Source of the DNA: Lactuca virosa
Lineage: Eukaryota > Streptophyta > Magnoliopsida > Asterales > Asteraceae
Length of the DNA stretch: 64,000 nucleotides
Direction of reading: 5' to 3'
Assembly: GCA_928212115.1 (NCBI GenBank)
Contig: CAKMRJ010002223.1
Location: 309,630,707 to 309,694,706, forward strand
Shown: positions 1 to 11,039 of the stretch, piece after piece
Layout: each line of letters starts with the position of its first letter
Numbering within the stretch: position 1 is the first letter of the stretch
Notes under the pieces: model-generated
Told to the model about the DNA's origin: nothing
The model's input: the letters and a program-made list of their open reading frames with translations, nothing else
Databases searched by the model: none
Translations under genes and position numbers: made by a program

Positions 1-108
1 TATTTGAAACACAACATTTCATTATCAAAATATCATTTATATGAACTTCATTTGACATGTATGACATATCAAAATGAAGCTATCACTAGTATCATATAGG
101 AGTACATA
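1..108. other. Left flank of Element 1
   Basis: AT-rich sequence outside the first LTR. No coding or repeat feature seen. The last five bases before the LTR (104-108, ACATA) would be the left target duplication; its partner is not found in the window because the other end of Element 1 is lost. Confidence 0.5.
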
Positions 109-2254
109 TGTAAATTCCGGAATCTAGAGAATCAATTATGGAAATAAAAACCTCATTTCTGAAGGCCAACTCGACGAGTTTGAGGGAGGAAACTCGACGT
201 GCTGGAAGTGTGGTTCACGCGTGTTTTTGAAGACCAACTCGACGAGTTAGGGAGGACCAACTCGACGAGTTGGGCGTGGTTTGGGAAACCCTAATTTCAG
301 GTTTTACACCCTATTTAAACAACTTAAACCCCATTTGTTGGCCTCATTTCCAACCACCATTGTCCTAAACCCTAACCTCGAAACCCTAAGGAATTTTTGA
401 GTGTTGTGAGCCATTTTGACTGCTTTGGTGGTGTGTTTGAAGCCATTGGAAGGAAGGGAAGCTTGGTGAGAGTTGGTGATACAAGAAGGAGCTGCTAGAT
501 CTCGAATCTTTGCTTCATTTTCGACACTTTCCTGGTATAAAGTCTATACCTTGCTTATTTGATGCTTACATCTCCTTCTTTGGATTATTTTGCATGTTTA
601 GCGAAGATTAAGAGTTTGGTGGGAGTTGGTCATCCCATTTGGGCAACCCTTTCAGATCTATGGTTCTACGGAGCTCTTGTGGCATAAAGGTGCCAACTTT
701 ATGGTCTTATGGGATCTATGAATCCTTAAGCCCTTATTATGGTCTCTTTTAAGCTTTTAAGTTCCCCCAAGCCTTGCATGCGAGTATAGTTGAAGACTTT
801 ACATGACCTTTTAGTCTTGAAGGTCCAGATATGTGTTCATGGGCCTTATCTTGAAGATATGGTGGTTTTAGGATTAAGACATAAGCCATTTTGGACTAGG
901 GTTTGAGCTTAATGCCTTTGGGGTAGTTCTTAATGGATAAAGTTGGAAACATTACCCTTCTAGACGTATTTTCAGTCTAGATCTGGAAGATAGAGCTTCA
1001 GTTTGAAGAAAAGTGGTTTAATGCATTAAGTGGGTTGGCTAATCAAAGAACTCGACCAGTTCTTAAGGGAACCCGACTAGTTGGGTTGTTTGTCCCGATT
1101 TTGTTGAAAAAGGCGGAACTCCACGAGTTAAAGGGAAACTCAACGAGTTCGATCGAAATATCGTGATTATATGCTTAATGGAAACTCGGCGAGTTATGGG
1201 ATAACTCGATGAGTTGAGTCAACTCGGAGCGTTGACTTTGACTTTTGACTTATACTTTTGACCAAGTTTGTGCCAAGGGGTGTTGAGGTAACCTGAATTG
1301 TATTCGAGGGAAATATGGGCTTACGATAAGAACCACATGGGATCGGGCCCAATTTGGAAAATTGGGTCATTAATGGGCATTGATGGATCTTATAGTTTTG
1401 GGCCTTGGTTGCGAGTCTTGATGGGCCAGTGGTAAAATGGTCATTTTACCCCAAGTTTAGATTATGGATCATGGTTTGGGTATTCAGTTGCTAATCGGAT
1501 GTTGTTTGGGTATTGATAGTTTGGGAAGTCGTCGGGTCAGCAACTAAGGTTTCGCGCAGTGAGCTTCAGCATTCGAGGAGAGTCTCCTCACTGTTCGTAT
1601 GGGTCGAAGGCACCAATGTCGGAAAGTTTGGTTTATGTATTATAGGATGACCCGGAGGTTAGCCCTTGGCATTATGTATGGAAGAACATGAGGTGGCTCC
1701 TGGAAAACTGTTTGAAAGGCTAGAGTCTAAACTGTGGCAATTATTAGTTAATTAGTTGTAGATTGTATGCTAGTTGTCATTGTGATGATTTCATGGAAGA
1801 CCCAGATGTGGCTCCTGGCACTTGTCTATAAGACCTAGGGTTGTGGCCCTCGGCCTGGCAAGAAAGACCATGAGGTGGCTCGTGGCATAATGGAAAGACT
1901 ATGTGCATCACATAGCACCTATATTGATTATGATATATGAATCATATGTATGGCTCGCAATTACGTATGGCATGTATGGATCGTTTGATATGCATGGTAT
2001 GTGGTATTTGGGGAAGTCACTAAGCTTTGTGCTTACGTTTTTTAGTTTTGTTTCAGGTACTCCAGTTTTCAAATGAAAGAGCTCGGGATGATCGCAATGC
2101 ATACACCCGTGTTTTCTGCAATATGTGATCTTTGAGATTCGACTCTAGTATTTGTTTTAATTGAAAATTTTCTTTTAATGTCTTAAACAAGATACGATAG
2201 CTCTTTGGTTATAATAAAAATGAAATTTTTACCTTGGATTTTTGGGTCGTTACA
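109..2254 (+). repeat. 5' LTR of Element 1 (2146 bp)
   Basis: Starts TGTAAATTCCGG and ends TCGTTACA immediately before the primer site; matched by 8761-9474 plus 37987-38972. A TATA-like TATTTAAA lies at 312-319, which would give a short U3 and a very long R-U5. It carries perfect AACTCGACGAGTT repeats at 168-180, 236-248 and 259-271, AACTCGGCGAGTT at 1183-1195, and several decayed copies at 1040-1230. No protein is encoded here. Confidence 0.9.
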
Positions 2255-2255
2255 A

Positions 2256-2271
2256 GTTGGAATCAGAGCCT
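2256..2271 (+). promoter_or_regulatory. Primer binding site of Element 1
   Basis: GTTGGAATCAGAGCC follows the 5' LTR by one base. It matches the plant tRNA-Met type primer site (TTGGTATCAGAGCC) with one change, T to A. This is where minus-strand DNA synthesis would start. Confidence 0.8.
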
Positions 2272-3173
2272 TGGTTTCAGGGATTCGGGCATACTCTTGG
2301 GTGTGCATGAACTCAAATTGAGGGTTTGGTGAAAATTTTTATAAAGAAACATTTAATTAAAAGGAATTCTTAAACAAGAAAGGGGTGTGATGCGTGCAAT
2401 TGGCCGAGCTCAAGTAAGTTGTTCCCAAAGTACCAATACATTTTTATTTTGTGATATGATTATGTGAATCGCATGCTAGATTAGGGCTAAGGATCTGATT
2501 AGTATTATACGATAGGAGAGATGCCTTTCTATATGCATGATTGTATGAGCTTTAGTAATGCATGCAAGTTTGTATATCTGATAAGAAGATGTAATGACTT
2601 GTTTATAGTATGTTGGTTAGATTTTACGTTGCCTGAATGCTGCTTGCTTTTTCGATTTGTGGGACTCTTAGTGAGGTGATTTGACTTCTAAGTGAGTATG
2701 CTAAGTCACATGTGGCACAGTTTAAATAATCTTAGAGTTGTGGATTTGATCCTATTGCGCAGCTCTTGTTTCAGTCCAACCATTCTAGTATTGAGTCTTT
2801 TACTCAAAGGATTATTTGATCTCTGTTGTATGTGACTATATTCATGAGGAAGTCAGTTTACATTGGCGGGAGTCCTTCAACAGCTGAGGGATGTCTGAGG
2901 TTGGGAACCTAGGAGAGCCTAGGATATGCTTCAGTGAGTTTAGTGGTGCAGTTTAGTGAGTTTTGGTGATTTTGTTAAGGAAGTGACTTAGAGGATTCAG
3001 GATGATTGCTGAATAAAGTATGGATAGGTGAGGAAGGTAGTATTGGGCCCGTACTAATGAAAACACAGGATCCATACTCTAATTGGTGAGAGCCTTGGAG
3101 AATCTAAGAAGCTTATGGGAGGTGAATTTTTGGCTTTGTGTTGATCTTTGGCATGTTGTATTTCAGTTAGGAG
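2272..3173 (+). other. Untranslated leader of Element 1
   Basis: About 900 bases with no supported ORF. Bases about 2702-2818 resemble 8460-8567 near the other end of the internal region (shared TTAAATAATC and TGCGCAGCTC segments), so the internal region has a repeat at each end. Confidence 0.6.
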
Positions 3174-3857
3174 ATGAGCTCTCAGGGAGGTGGTTCAGGA
3201 TCGGGTTATGGTTCGGGATCTGGCTCAGGTGCGGGTGTTGAGCCGATTTGTGAACAGTTGCGGGAGCTCATTTCATCTGAGATTTCTCGCTGTGTTTCGG
3301 AGATATTGGATGAGCGCTTGGGCGCGTTCTGTGCGGACGTTATGGCTATCACTAGAGCTCGCACTATGTCTTTCTGGGAGTTCCGTGCTTGTGGAGCTCC
3401 TGCATTCCATGGGGAGAAGGACCCCATTGTCAGTAAGAGCTGGTTAGCGGATATGGCTAACGCATTCAGGACGAGTTTCTGTCCCGAGGATGCGAAGGTC
3501 AGATATGCTTCCTGCCTGTTGAAGGACCGGGCACGTGGTTGGTAGGAAAAGATTGGTAGTTAGTTGGGAGATGATGTGTGGTGGATGCTATATCATGGGA
3601 TGATCCATCAACCAGGTTCCGAGCAGAGTTTTCTCTGGCGATTGATGTCCAGCAGTTGCCACGAGAGTTTCTGGATCTCCATGTTCCGGGAAAGGGCTTT
3701 ATTGGTACCGCAGTATGCAGCAGATGAGGAGATGAAGAAAGTGAGGTATCACGATATGTTGTGGGATGATATCAGGGAATTCGTGAGTATTACGGGTAGC
3801 GAGACCCTGAATGATATGATTTCTAGAGCCCGAGAGCGGGAGATTAATTTGGATCAC
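3174..3857 (+). pseudogene. gag: Element 1 gag, N-terminal and capsid part, broken
   Basis: This is the structural Gag protein of a Ty3/gypsy element, which would form the cytoplasmic particle. The first ORF (124 codons with stop) opens with a Gly/Ser-rich stretch, then the typical segment around CGAPAFHGEKDPI at about residues 72-84, and ends at a TAG (3543-3545) where the family normally has Trp after RARGW. Past a frameshift the same protein resumes, with FRERALLVPQYAADEE around 3680-3735 and an end at AREREINLDH just before solo LTR K. Stop, frameshift and insertion all disable it. The start at 3174 is the first ATG of this frame after the leader. Family assignment is firm; lineage (Tekay-like) is likely. 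Confidence 0.85.
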
Positions 3858-6495
3858 TGTGACAACCCGAAATTTCTATCTTGTACAGTTATTCAATTCA
3901 ATCACAGTCAGACTCGTTTCTGCTATCTTTTAGCATTGTTTAGGGTCTGTTTGAGTGTTCTAAGCCTAGTACATTCAAGGTTTGGGTTTAGGGATGAGTT
4001 AACTTAATTTCATCGTGTTGTCTTCGAGCCAAGAACTGCATCAAGAGGAGTTTACAGCCGTAAACATGAGTGTATGGTCGTAAACTCAATGTGGTCGTGA
4101 ACTCATGCCCACATATACGATATTCGTTCATTTTGCTTCATTTCTCACCCATCCAAGTCAAGAAAGTCAAATTCTCTCTCAAGTGTCATCAAGATTTTTC
4201 ATCATAATCTTCCAAAGTGTAAGTGATTCCTCCATTTGTTGGTTGATGACCTTCTTAATCTAGTAAAAGTCTATGATTTCATCCATGAAATTATCTCTTG
4301 TGGGTAGATCTTTAAATCTTCATCACTTTCACCAAGAACACCAAGAACACACACTTGTTCTTGGGCCGTGAACTCCATAGGATCCCTCAAAAGTGTGAGT
4401 ATCTCTTCTATCTTCTAGTTAAGCTTGAGAAACACTTGATTCCTAGCCTTGAATCATCATCTAATGCAAGAACTCCATGAGTTTACGGACGTAAGCTCCT
4501 CCTATGGCCGTAAACCCTTGTTTGGTGCATGTCATGGCCGCAAACTCATCTTATGTTCCAACATAGGATCGTGAAAACTTAATGGATGCTAGATAGGGCT
4601 GTAAACACCTCTTTTGCATGTTTCTTCCATGAGTGTACGGCTGTACACTCCTTGACCGTACACTCCATGGTCGTAAACACCTTAGTACAGTGGTGAATCC
4701 CTTTAATGCAATCACATGTGATTGTAACACTTCAATTCAAGTGTTTCCTAGTCCCTAAAGTGGTTCCCTATCATAATTAGTTGTTATATACACTAATTAT
4801 ATCCATATATGTTTCATTATATGCTTAATAGGACCCGTTTGTGCTCAAGACTTCACTTGACACTTAGCATCCTACATCGATCTTACATTTGAATCACTCA
4901 CTACAGGTGAGTTTAAACCCCGATATTTTCATCGTTTTTACTGTATTAAAGGGGGGGGGGAATACAAGTCTAACACAAGGATTTTTGTGTTAAAAACAAA
5001 TGATTTCAAATATCTTATCAAAATAGATTTCAGCTATCATCAAATCAAATAGTTTTCAATGATTGTATCAAAAATGACATCAAGTCACCAAAATGTATTT
5101 CAAATTATTAAACTTCTTTTAAATGTTTTTATAGACTTATATTTCTCCCAGAAATCATAGTTGTATATATATATTTATATAAATAATATTTAAAAGGCTT
5201 AGGACTGATAACCCACTTTGGTTCCTTTTCCTTGTTTGGATGTGGGATTATAAGTATCAGTTATTTGTCCGAGTGTCATTTAAATTTTACTTATATATAT
5301 ATTTGTATATGTATACAAGTATAAAACTTAGTTTATTAAGTTCAATTACCCTTTGTAACATGTTGAGCAAGGGGTTGCATTCATGAATACTCAGTATCAA
5401 TTCAGAAAGTACATATAAATTATAATAGGTATAATTTATGATTCACAGAACATTATATCATGATTCAAGTATGCTAAAGTACATCGTTTTACAAGAACAA
5501 ATGTGATTCAAAACTAATGAAGGATATACATCTTTCAGATACATGTTAATAATACTAATTCAAGAACATACTGTCAATCATTTATTTCAGAATGATTGGG
5601 TTTTCATAACTATTATACATGTAACGTTTATATGCTTTTTATGAGTCATTTGATATAGGTTGTTTAATTTATTTAAACAATATAGTTAAAGTCCTGACAT
5701 TATAACCAGAATCTCCAGCCGGGGATCGAAACAATGTGTGTATAGATCTATATTGGGATTGACAACTCCACACTCAGACTGCTAGCTACAATCATGCATA
5801 AACGCCTATGAGTGACAGTTGTTATCAACAGCTTTCAACGCATTCAATGCGTTGGATCAGGCCATCTAGTCTCAGTATGGTTATAACAACTCTCATACAA
5901 AAGATATTAACAATACGTTAGTGTATAATTAACTAAACTTAAGTACATTTTCAAAGTACTAGTTTTACAAGATACAATTTACAGTATTACATTACAGTTT
6001 ACAATAACAGTTGGTGGAACCGGGCACACTCACAGATACAAGTTTTACATAAAGGAATACAAATACAGCACATTGGTTTACAAACATAACGGTTTTATGA
6101 GAGTAAAACTACTTTCATATATACAGCAGAAAATATAGGATTTTCTGGAACAGTATAAATATTCAAGAAACAGAAACATGCTTTCAAACATAAATACTTA
6201 TGCACTCACTCAACTTTATGTTGATACTCTCTTTTCAAATTACTTGTATTCTCAGGGAACCAGTAGACAGGTACTCCCCGAGCTTTTGAGAAGACAGAGC
6301 TATTTGAGTCTTGTCTTCTTATGTATAACTATTTTGGTTTCAATATATATACAATGATGAAACACATGTAAATACTTATACTTTTTAAATACATTGGTTG
6401 TTTGTACTTTGATTACTATTATGCATGTGTTGTGATACTACAAATGAAGTCATCCACCCCCGGACGTTTCCGCCGTCTGGTTTGGGGGTGTGACA
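3858..6495 (+). mobile_element. Solo LTR K of the Tekay-like gypsy family
   Basis: A 2638-bp LTR that begins TGTGACAACCCGAAATTTC and ends GGTGTGACA, the same termini as the LTRs of Gypsy B. No internal region is attached. The flanks are ATCAC (3853-3857) and ATCAG (6496-6500), a target duplication with one mismatch. It splits Element 1 gag. Contents: decayed TTTACNGCCGTAAAC palindromes around 4040-4080 and 4480-4680, a G10 tract at 4951-4960, and the conserved LTR end GGACGTTTCCGCCGTC near 6463-6478. Solo LTRs usually arise by recombination between the two LTRs of a full element. The small ORFs inside look like chance. Confidence 0.92.
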
Positions 6496-6830
6496 ATCAG
6501 ATTGGTAACAGGGGGTCAGATCAGGTGCAGACAGTGGAGGGTCCCGGGAAGAGACCGAAGACTTCTGATCAGCATTTGAGAGGCCAGTAGGGACGGAGTC
6601 AGTGTAGCACGTGCGGGAAACTGCACGATGGAGTCTGTCGTTCCAGGGGTTTGGGCTGCTACAAGTGTGGCAGGGTTGGTCACATCAGCATAGATTGTCC
6701 TCAAGGGGTAAAACCGTTATGTTTTCACTACGATCAGGTGGGCCACAAGAGGGCTGACTGTCCGATGTTGAGGGGAGGAGCAATGAGCGCGCCTGCTCCG
6801 GCTACATTGAGGTTCAGCAGGCAGTATCGC
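6496..6830 (+). pseudogene. gag: Element 1 gag, nucleocapsid zinc knuckles
   Basis: Continuation of the gag after solo LTR K. It encodes the basic nucleocapsid segment that binds element RNA. Three knuckle-like motifs follow one another: CSTCGKLHDGVC, CYKCGRVGHISIDC (a perfect CX2CX4HX4C) and CFHYDQVGHKRADC, in which the second Cys has become Tyr. A TAG lies upstream in this frame (about 6588). The reading ends in RQYRK at about 6830, where a complete element would run on into protease; here the coding sequence simply stops. Gag-only content makes Element 1 non-autonomous. Confidence 0.85.
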
Positions 6831-7776
6831 AAGTATGTATCTTTTGCCTTCTTTCAGTTTATTTATATCAATATTTATGGTTGTGGAATCTTGCATCAGT
6901 TTGGGTAAGCATATATTCGGTTCATTTATTTTGTCATGGTTGGGTTATATCTTCAAATATTGTCATACGGCATTTGCATACCGTAAATTATTGGTGGTTA
7001 GTGAAAGGTTGTTTCCTTTTTTGATGATTTGGAGTGTTCAGTGTTATCTTTGTTTATGGTCTAGATCGGTTTAGGGGTATTATGTGAAAGATCTGTGGTC
7101 AGGGTTCATCGGGGTGGTTGTCCAGCATCGTCAGGGTTCGGTGATTTCTGCCATTGTGGTTCGGGTGACTTTTGGAAGCGCCAAGGGAAGTGGTCTATTG
7201 ATGAGGTTTTGATCTTAGCATCGGTTAATTGGACTTCAATATTGGAGTGTGGTATCCTTTCAAGGCATCGGGGGCTATCAGTTTCTTTAGGATTCGAAAG
7301 TGTTCATCTGGTCTTTGGAGGTGGTGTGGTCTTTTGGGGTTTGGCTAGTAATGGAACACTAGCACGGGTAAGCGCAGGTTGTCAGTAGTTTGGTTATTAG
7401 AGGCTAAAAAGGATTAGGAATCCTTCATTTCTCATGTATGGTGAAGACTTAGTCGAATTTAAGTGGGGGAGAATCGTGCAGGCATTCCGGATCAGAAGAA
7501 GGCGTGGAACTAGGGTGAGTTTCGCATCCCCCAGGGAGAAGGGCGGCCAAGTGGTTTTTCGGATTGAGGATTGCATGAGTTGGAAGTTCAGGAAACTTTC
7601 CAACATTGGGTTCGTGTTTTCATGATGTCAGCTAGAAGGCTTCGGGAGGGGGAACTCAGGGTGGGGTCCAGTCATGATTCGACTTCGGTTTGGGAGTTTG
7701 GTTATGGGTGTGGTTGAATCTGGGCGGCGTTCGAATTATTAGATTAGCGGTAAGTCTTTGGGTTGCGGTTATGGAT

Positions 7777-7941
7777 AGTGGAAGTGTTGTAAGATAGCGG
7801 GGTGACCTGTAGCATTCATTAGTTATCAGTTAGTGGAAGTGTCGTATGACTGCGGGGTGGCGCGTAGCATTCACTAGTTTGCAGATAGTGTAGGTGTGTT
7901 GTAAGACTGCGGGGTGGCCCGTAGCATTCACTGGTCTTTGT
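7777..7941 (+). repeat. Three tandem copies of a 55-bp unit
   Basis: Units start at 7777, 7832 and 7887, each opening AGTG and holding a TGCGGGGTGGC-like core followed by GTAGCATTCA. The copies differ at several bases, so the array is not recent. Confidence 0.85.
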
Positions 7942-8319
7942 ACATCGGTGAGGGTGACACAAATTGTGATTTGATCGCGATTTTCTTCGGATGGTTTAGG
8001 CCAGGGTGGGTCAGTTCGACAGGCTGGGTGAGGGCCACAACAGGTTTGGAATAAGGATATGGTAGGTCATGGGAGATCGGGTACGAGGAAGACTATAGCT
8101 GGTCCTGTAGCGTTCTGCTTAGCATCGGGTTAGTGTCGAGATGGTTTGATTAGTTATTGCATGTAAGGCTTCCGGTCGGTATGTCGCGAGGGGCGACAAT
8201 ATGGAAGTCTTTTGGCTCAGCAACTGGGCTGGAAACCGGTATTTCAGATGACTGGCTGACGAATTGGGACCAGGGAGGTCTCAGTGGCTTTTGGAAAGCA
8301 GCCAAAAGGCAATCTGCTA

Positions 8320-8409
8320 TTTCGGGCAGCTTTAGTGTTTCGGGCAGTTTCAGTGTTTCGGGCAGTTACAGTGTTTTGGAGGTTTTTTGTGTTTTGGGCA
8401 GTGTTAGTG
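8320..8409 (+). repeat. Period-18 tandem repeat
   Basis: TTTCGGGCAG or a variant recurs at 8320, 8338, 8356 and 8392, with a degenerate unit at 8374. Because 18 is divisible by 3, one frame reads as a GSFSVS-type repeat, which explains the ORF there; I do not take it as a real protein. Confidence 0.8.
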
Positions 8410-8744
8410 ATTTGTGTTTTCGGGTGTATGAGTAGTTTATTGGTGTTTGGGTGATACTGAGTCACTCACAACAGGATTAAATAATCTCAGAGTAATTGGA
8501 CCCTGTTGCGCAGCTCTCGTTTGAGTCTAACCGTTGCAGGGGTGGATCCTCTACTCGAATGATTATCTTAGCCTTCTGCTGAGTATAATTATTCTTTAAC
8601 TGTTTATGGTCAGTGATTTTGTTTGGTGGCTTGGTGGCGATTCGGTGTGAGAGGTCTGATAGAGAGTCAGACCATTGAGATTGTAGATTTCGGGTCTCAG
8701 AAGGTTTGGGTGTTATTTTCGTGATTTCGAGGAAGAAATCTAAC

Positions 8745-8760
8745 TTAAGTGGGGGAGAGT
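8745..8760 (+). promoter_or_regulatory. Polypurine tract of Element 1
   Basis: TTAAGTGGGGGAGAGT lies directly against the 3' LTR start at 8761. It is the expected plus-strand primer. Confidence 0.8.
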
Positions 8761-9474
8761 TGTAACATCCGCAATCTAGAAGGTCAATTATGGAAATAAA
8801 AACCTCATCTCTGAAGACCAACTCGTCGAGTTTGAGGGAGGAAACTGGACGTGTTGGAAGTATGGGTCACACATGTTTTTGAAGACCAACTCGACGAGTT
8901 AGGGAGAACCAACTCAACGAATTGGACATGGTTTGTGAAACCCTAATTTCGGGGTTTTGCACCCATTGGAAGGAAGGAAATCTTGGTGAGAGTTGGTGAT
9001 ACAATAAGGAGCTGCTAGATCTCGAATTTTTGCTTCATTTTCGACACTTTTCTGGTATAAAGTCTCAACCTTGCTTAGTTGATGCTTAAATCTCCTTCTT
9101 TGGATTGTTTTGCATGTTTAACCAAGATTGAGTATTTGATGGGAGTTGGTCGTCCCATCTGGGCAACCCTTTCAGATCTATGGTTCTATGGAGCTCTTGT
9201 GGCATAAAGGTGCCAACTTTATGGTCTTAAGGGCTCTATGCATCCATTAAGCCCTTATTATGGTCTCTTTTAAGCTTTTAAGTTCCCCTAGCCTTGCATG
9301 TGAGTAAAGTTGAAGACTTTAGGTGACCTTTTAGTCCTTAAGGTCCAGATCTGTGTTCATGGGCCTTATCTTAAAGATATGGTGGTTTTTGGGATTAAGA
9401 CATAAGCCTTTTTGGATTAGGGTTTGAGCTTAACGCCTTTGGGGTGGTTCTTAACGGGTAAAGTTGGATACTTT
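8761..9474 (+). repeat. 3' LTR of Element 1, first part
   Basis: Starts TGTAACATCCGC and follows the 5' LTR from base 109, with a deletion near 8960 relative to the 5' copy (about 325-430). It breaks off at 9474, where Copia A is inserted, and resumes at 37987. The ACTCGACGAGTT repeats are partly decayed (for example ACTCGTCGAGTT at 8821-8832). Confidence 0.88.
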
Positions 9475-10284
9475 TGTTGGATTAGGTGTCTAAGCCCATA
9501 TCTATTTTGGTATGTACTTGACCCGATTATGAGCATGGTCCTTTTGGGTTGCCTTCACCTTAGCAACTGATAGGATGAATAATGGGGAAAGAGGCTTAAT
9601 TGTGATTTATTAATATATTATGTGAATAATATATTAAAAGAGAAATCATATGGTTTAATTAATATTGATCAAGAATTTATTTAGAATTAATTTTGTGGTC
9701 AAAAGATATTAATTAAACCAAGGGGACTGATACTGTAATTATAAGATAGTTACAAAGTTAGGACAGGATCCATAAGGAAGCAATGGACGAATTCTATGTG
9801 GGAGTCCATATAGAAATCGTCCAAGCGGCCTTCTGGAAGGATCCTTTGGGCTGCTTAAGGACTAAGCAACTGGATTAGGGTTTTGACTGAAACCCTAATT
9901 GCTCAGCTATATAAGGAACCCTTGGGCATGCCAAAATTGGGCCACTAGAAACCCTAGAAGGATTCCATAGCCGATTTTGAGCCTCTCCTCTCTCTCTTGT
10001 TCTTCCTTATTGCTAGTGGTGTTTGTGACTCCATTAGAGGTGCAACAGTTGGGGCACTAGGCTTTTAGAATTCAAGATCAAGAAGGATTGTGATTGTTAT
10101 TGCTACATAACAATCAAGGTAATGTTTCTAACCCTAATCATATGTCAATTTCGAAATATATGCTAGTTCATAGGGTTTATTGCTTTGGTATTCAGTGTTA
10201 TATGTTCAAATTAGAAAAACCAAGATCAAAGCAATTAGGGTTGCATGAACACCATAGGAATGATGTTATGCTCATAACCCATCA
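9475..10284 (+). repeat. 5' LTR of Copia A (810 bp)
   Basis: Starts TGTTGGATTAGG and ends AACCCATCA. A TATA box TATATAAG is at 9908-9915, about 430 bases into the LTR. The short ORF near 10094 is inside the LTR and not supported. Confidence 0.93.
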
Positions 10285-10285
10285 G

Positions 10286-10299
10286 TGGTATCAGAGCCT
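10286..10299 (+). promoter_or_regulatory. Primer binding site of Copia A
   Basis: TGGTATCAGAGCC, a tRNA-Met type site, one base after the LTR. Confidence 0.9.
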
Positions 10300-10380
10300 A
10301 GGTCGTTTTTCTAGTTGAATAGATGCAAAAGTGAACTGCTAAAGGATCAAAAAGTCAAATTTTTGCTGTCTGCGAAGCCG

Positions 10381-10451
10381 ACTCGGCGAGTCCATCAGTG
10401 GACTCGACGAGTTTCATGAACTCGGCGAGTCCATTAGTGGACTCGGCGAGT
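10381..10451 (+). repeat. Fourfold ACTCGNCGAGT array, Copia A leader
   Basis: Four 11-base near-palindromes at 10381-10391, 10402-10412, 10420-10430 and 10441-10451 (central base G, A, G, G), spaced 21, 18 and 21 bases start to start. The array lies about 95 bases after the primer site. Copia C has a matching fourfold array in the same place. Neighbouring copies can pair with each other in RNA, for example CGAGTT/AACTCG around loop TCATG at 10408-10424. Confidence 0.9.
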
Positions 10452-11039
10452 CCAAGGTGTTGTTGACGGGTTTCGATTTTTTGAGCAGATTTTGTTAAGG
10501 ATAATTACCAAAACTCATTTTTATTGCCTAAAATCTATTTTTTTTTTTTATATTTGGAATGATTAACCTTATCAAGATTAATGGTTTTGGTTAAATATGG
10601 ATAAGATAGGATTATTATGAGTCAAATATTTGACCTAGTAAGTTTGAAAAGTTTCAATTTACACCCTTTAGGTTTTATAGTTTAAATTTGAACTTAAAAG
10701 TTTTAGTTTTTGAAAATTAAATAGTTAAACCCTAATATATTGAAAGGTTTCAAAATTTGTCCTCAAATTTTGGAATTTAAAATTTAATTAAAAGGTATTA
10801 ATTTTGAAATATTAAATTCTAGAACCCTAGTATTTTGAAAAGTTCAAATTACACCCTTATGGTTTTATTAATTTAATTAAGAGTCTAATTAAAAGAGATA
10901 ATTAATAATTCCATAATTATATGGTTTAAGATTATTCAAATTAAAAGTTCAATTTATTAATGGATAAACCACCTAGTATTTTAAAAGTATAAAATACATA
11001 TATAAAATTAAAAGTTTAATATTATATATGTATCAGTAA

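Larger units (their letters stand above)
6831..8744 (+). other. Noncoding 3' region of Element 1, where pol would be
   Basis: About 1.9 kb between the zinc knuckles and the polypurine tract. I find no protease, RT, RNase H or integrase motif on either strand. It holds two tandem repeats (7777-7941 and 8320-8409) and, at about 8460-8567, a partner of the leader repeat at 2702-2818. Short ORFs here have no recognisable motifs. Confidence 0.6.

Noticed and set aside
6402..6590. Small ORF spanning the end of solo LTR K and the gag behind it
   Set aside because: It crosses an insertion junction and a known gag frame; chance fusion.
8157..8435. ORF with GSFSVS repeats
   Set aside because: Explained by the 18-base tandem repeat; no conserved domain.
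10286..10299. Possible tRNA gene pieces at TGGTATCAGAGC sites
   Set aside because: Only the primer-site complement of the tRNA 3' end is present, always directly after an LTR.
10381..10451. CRISPR-like array of ACTCGNCGAGT
   Set aside because: Units are 11 bases, spacers 7-19 bases and the setting is a plant retrotransposon leader; no cas genes and no such system in plants.
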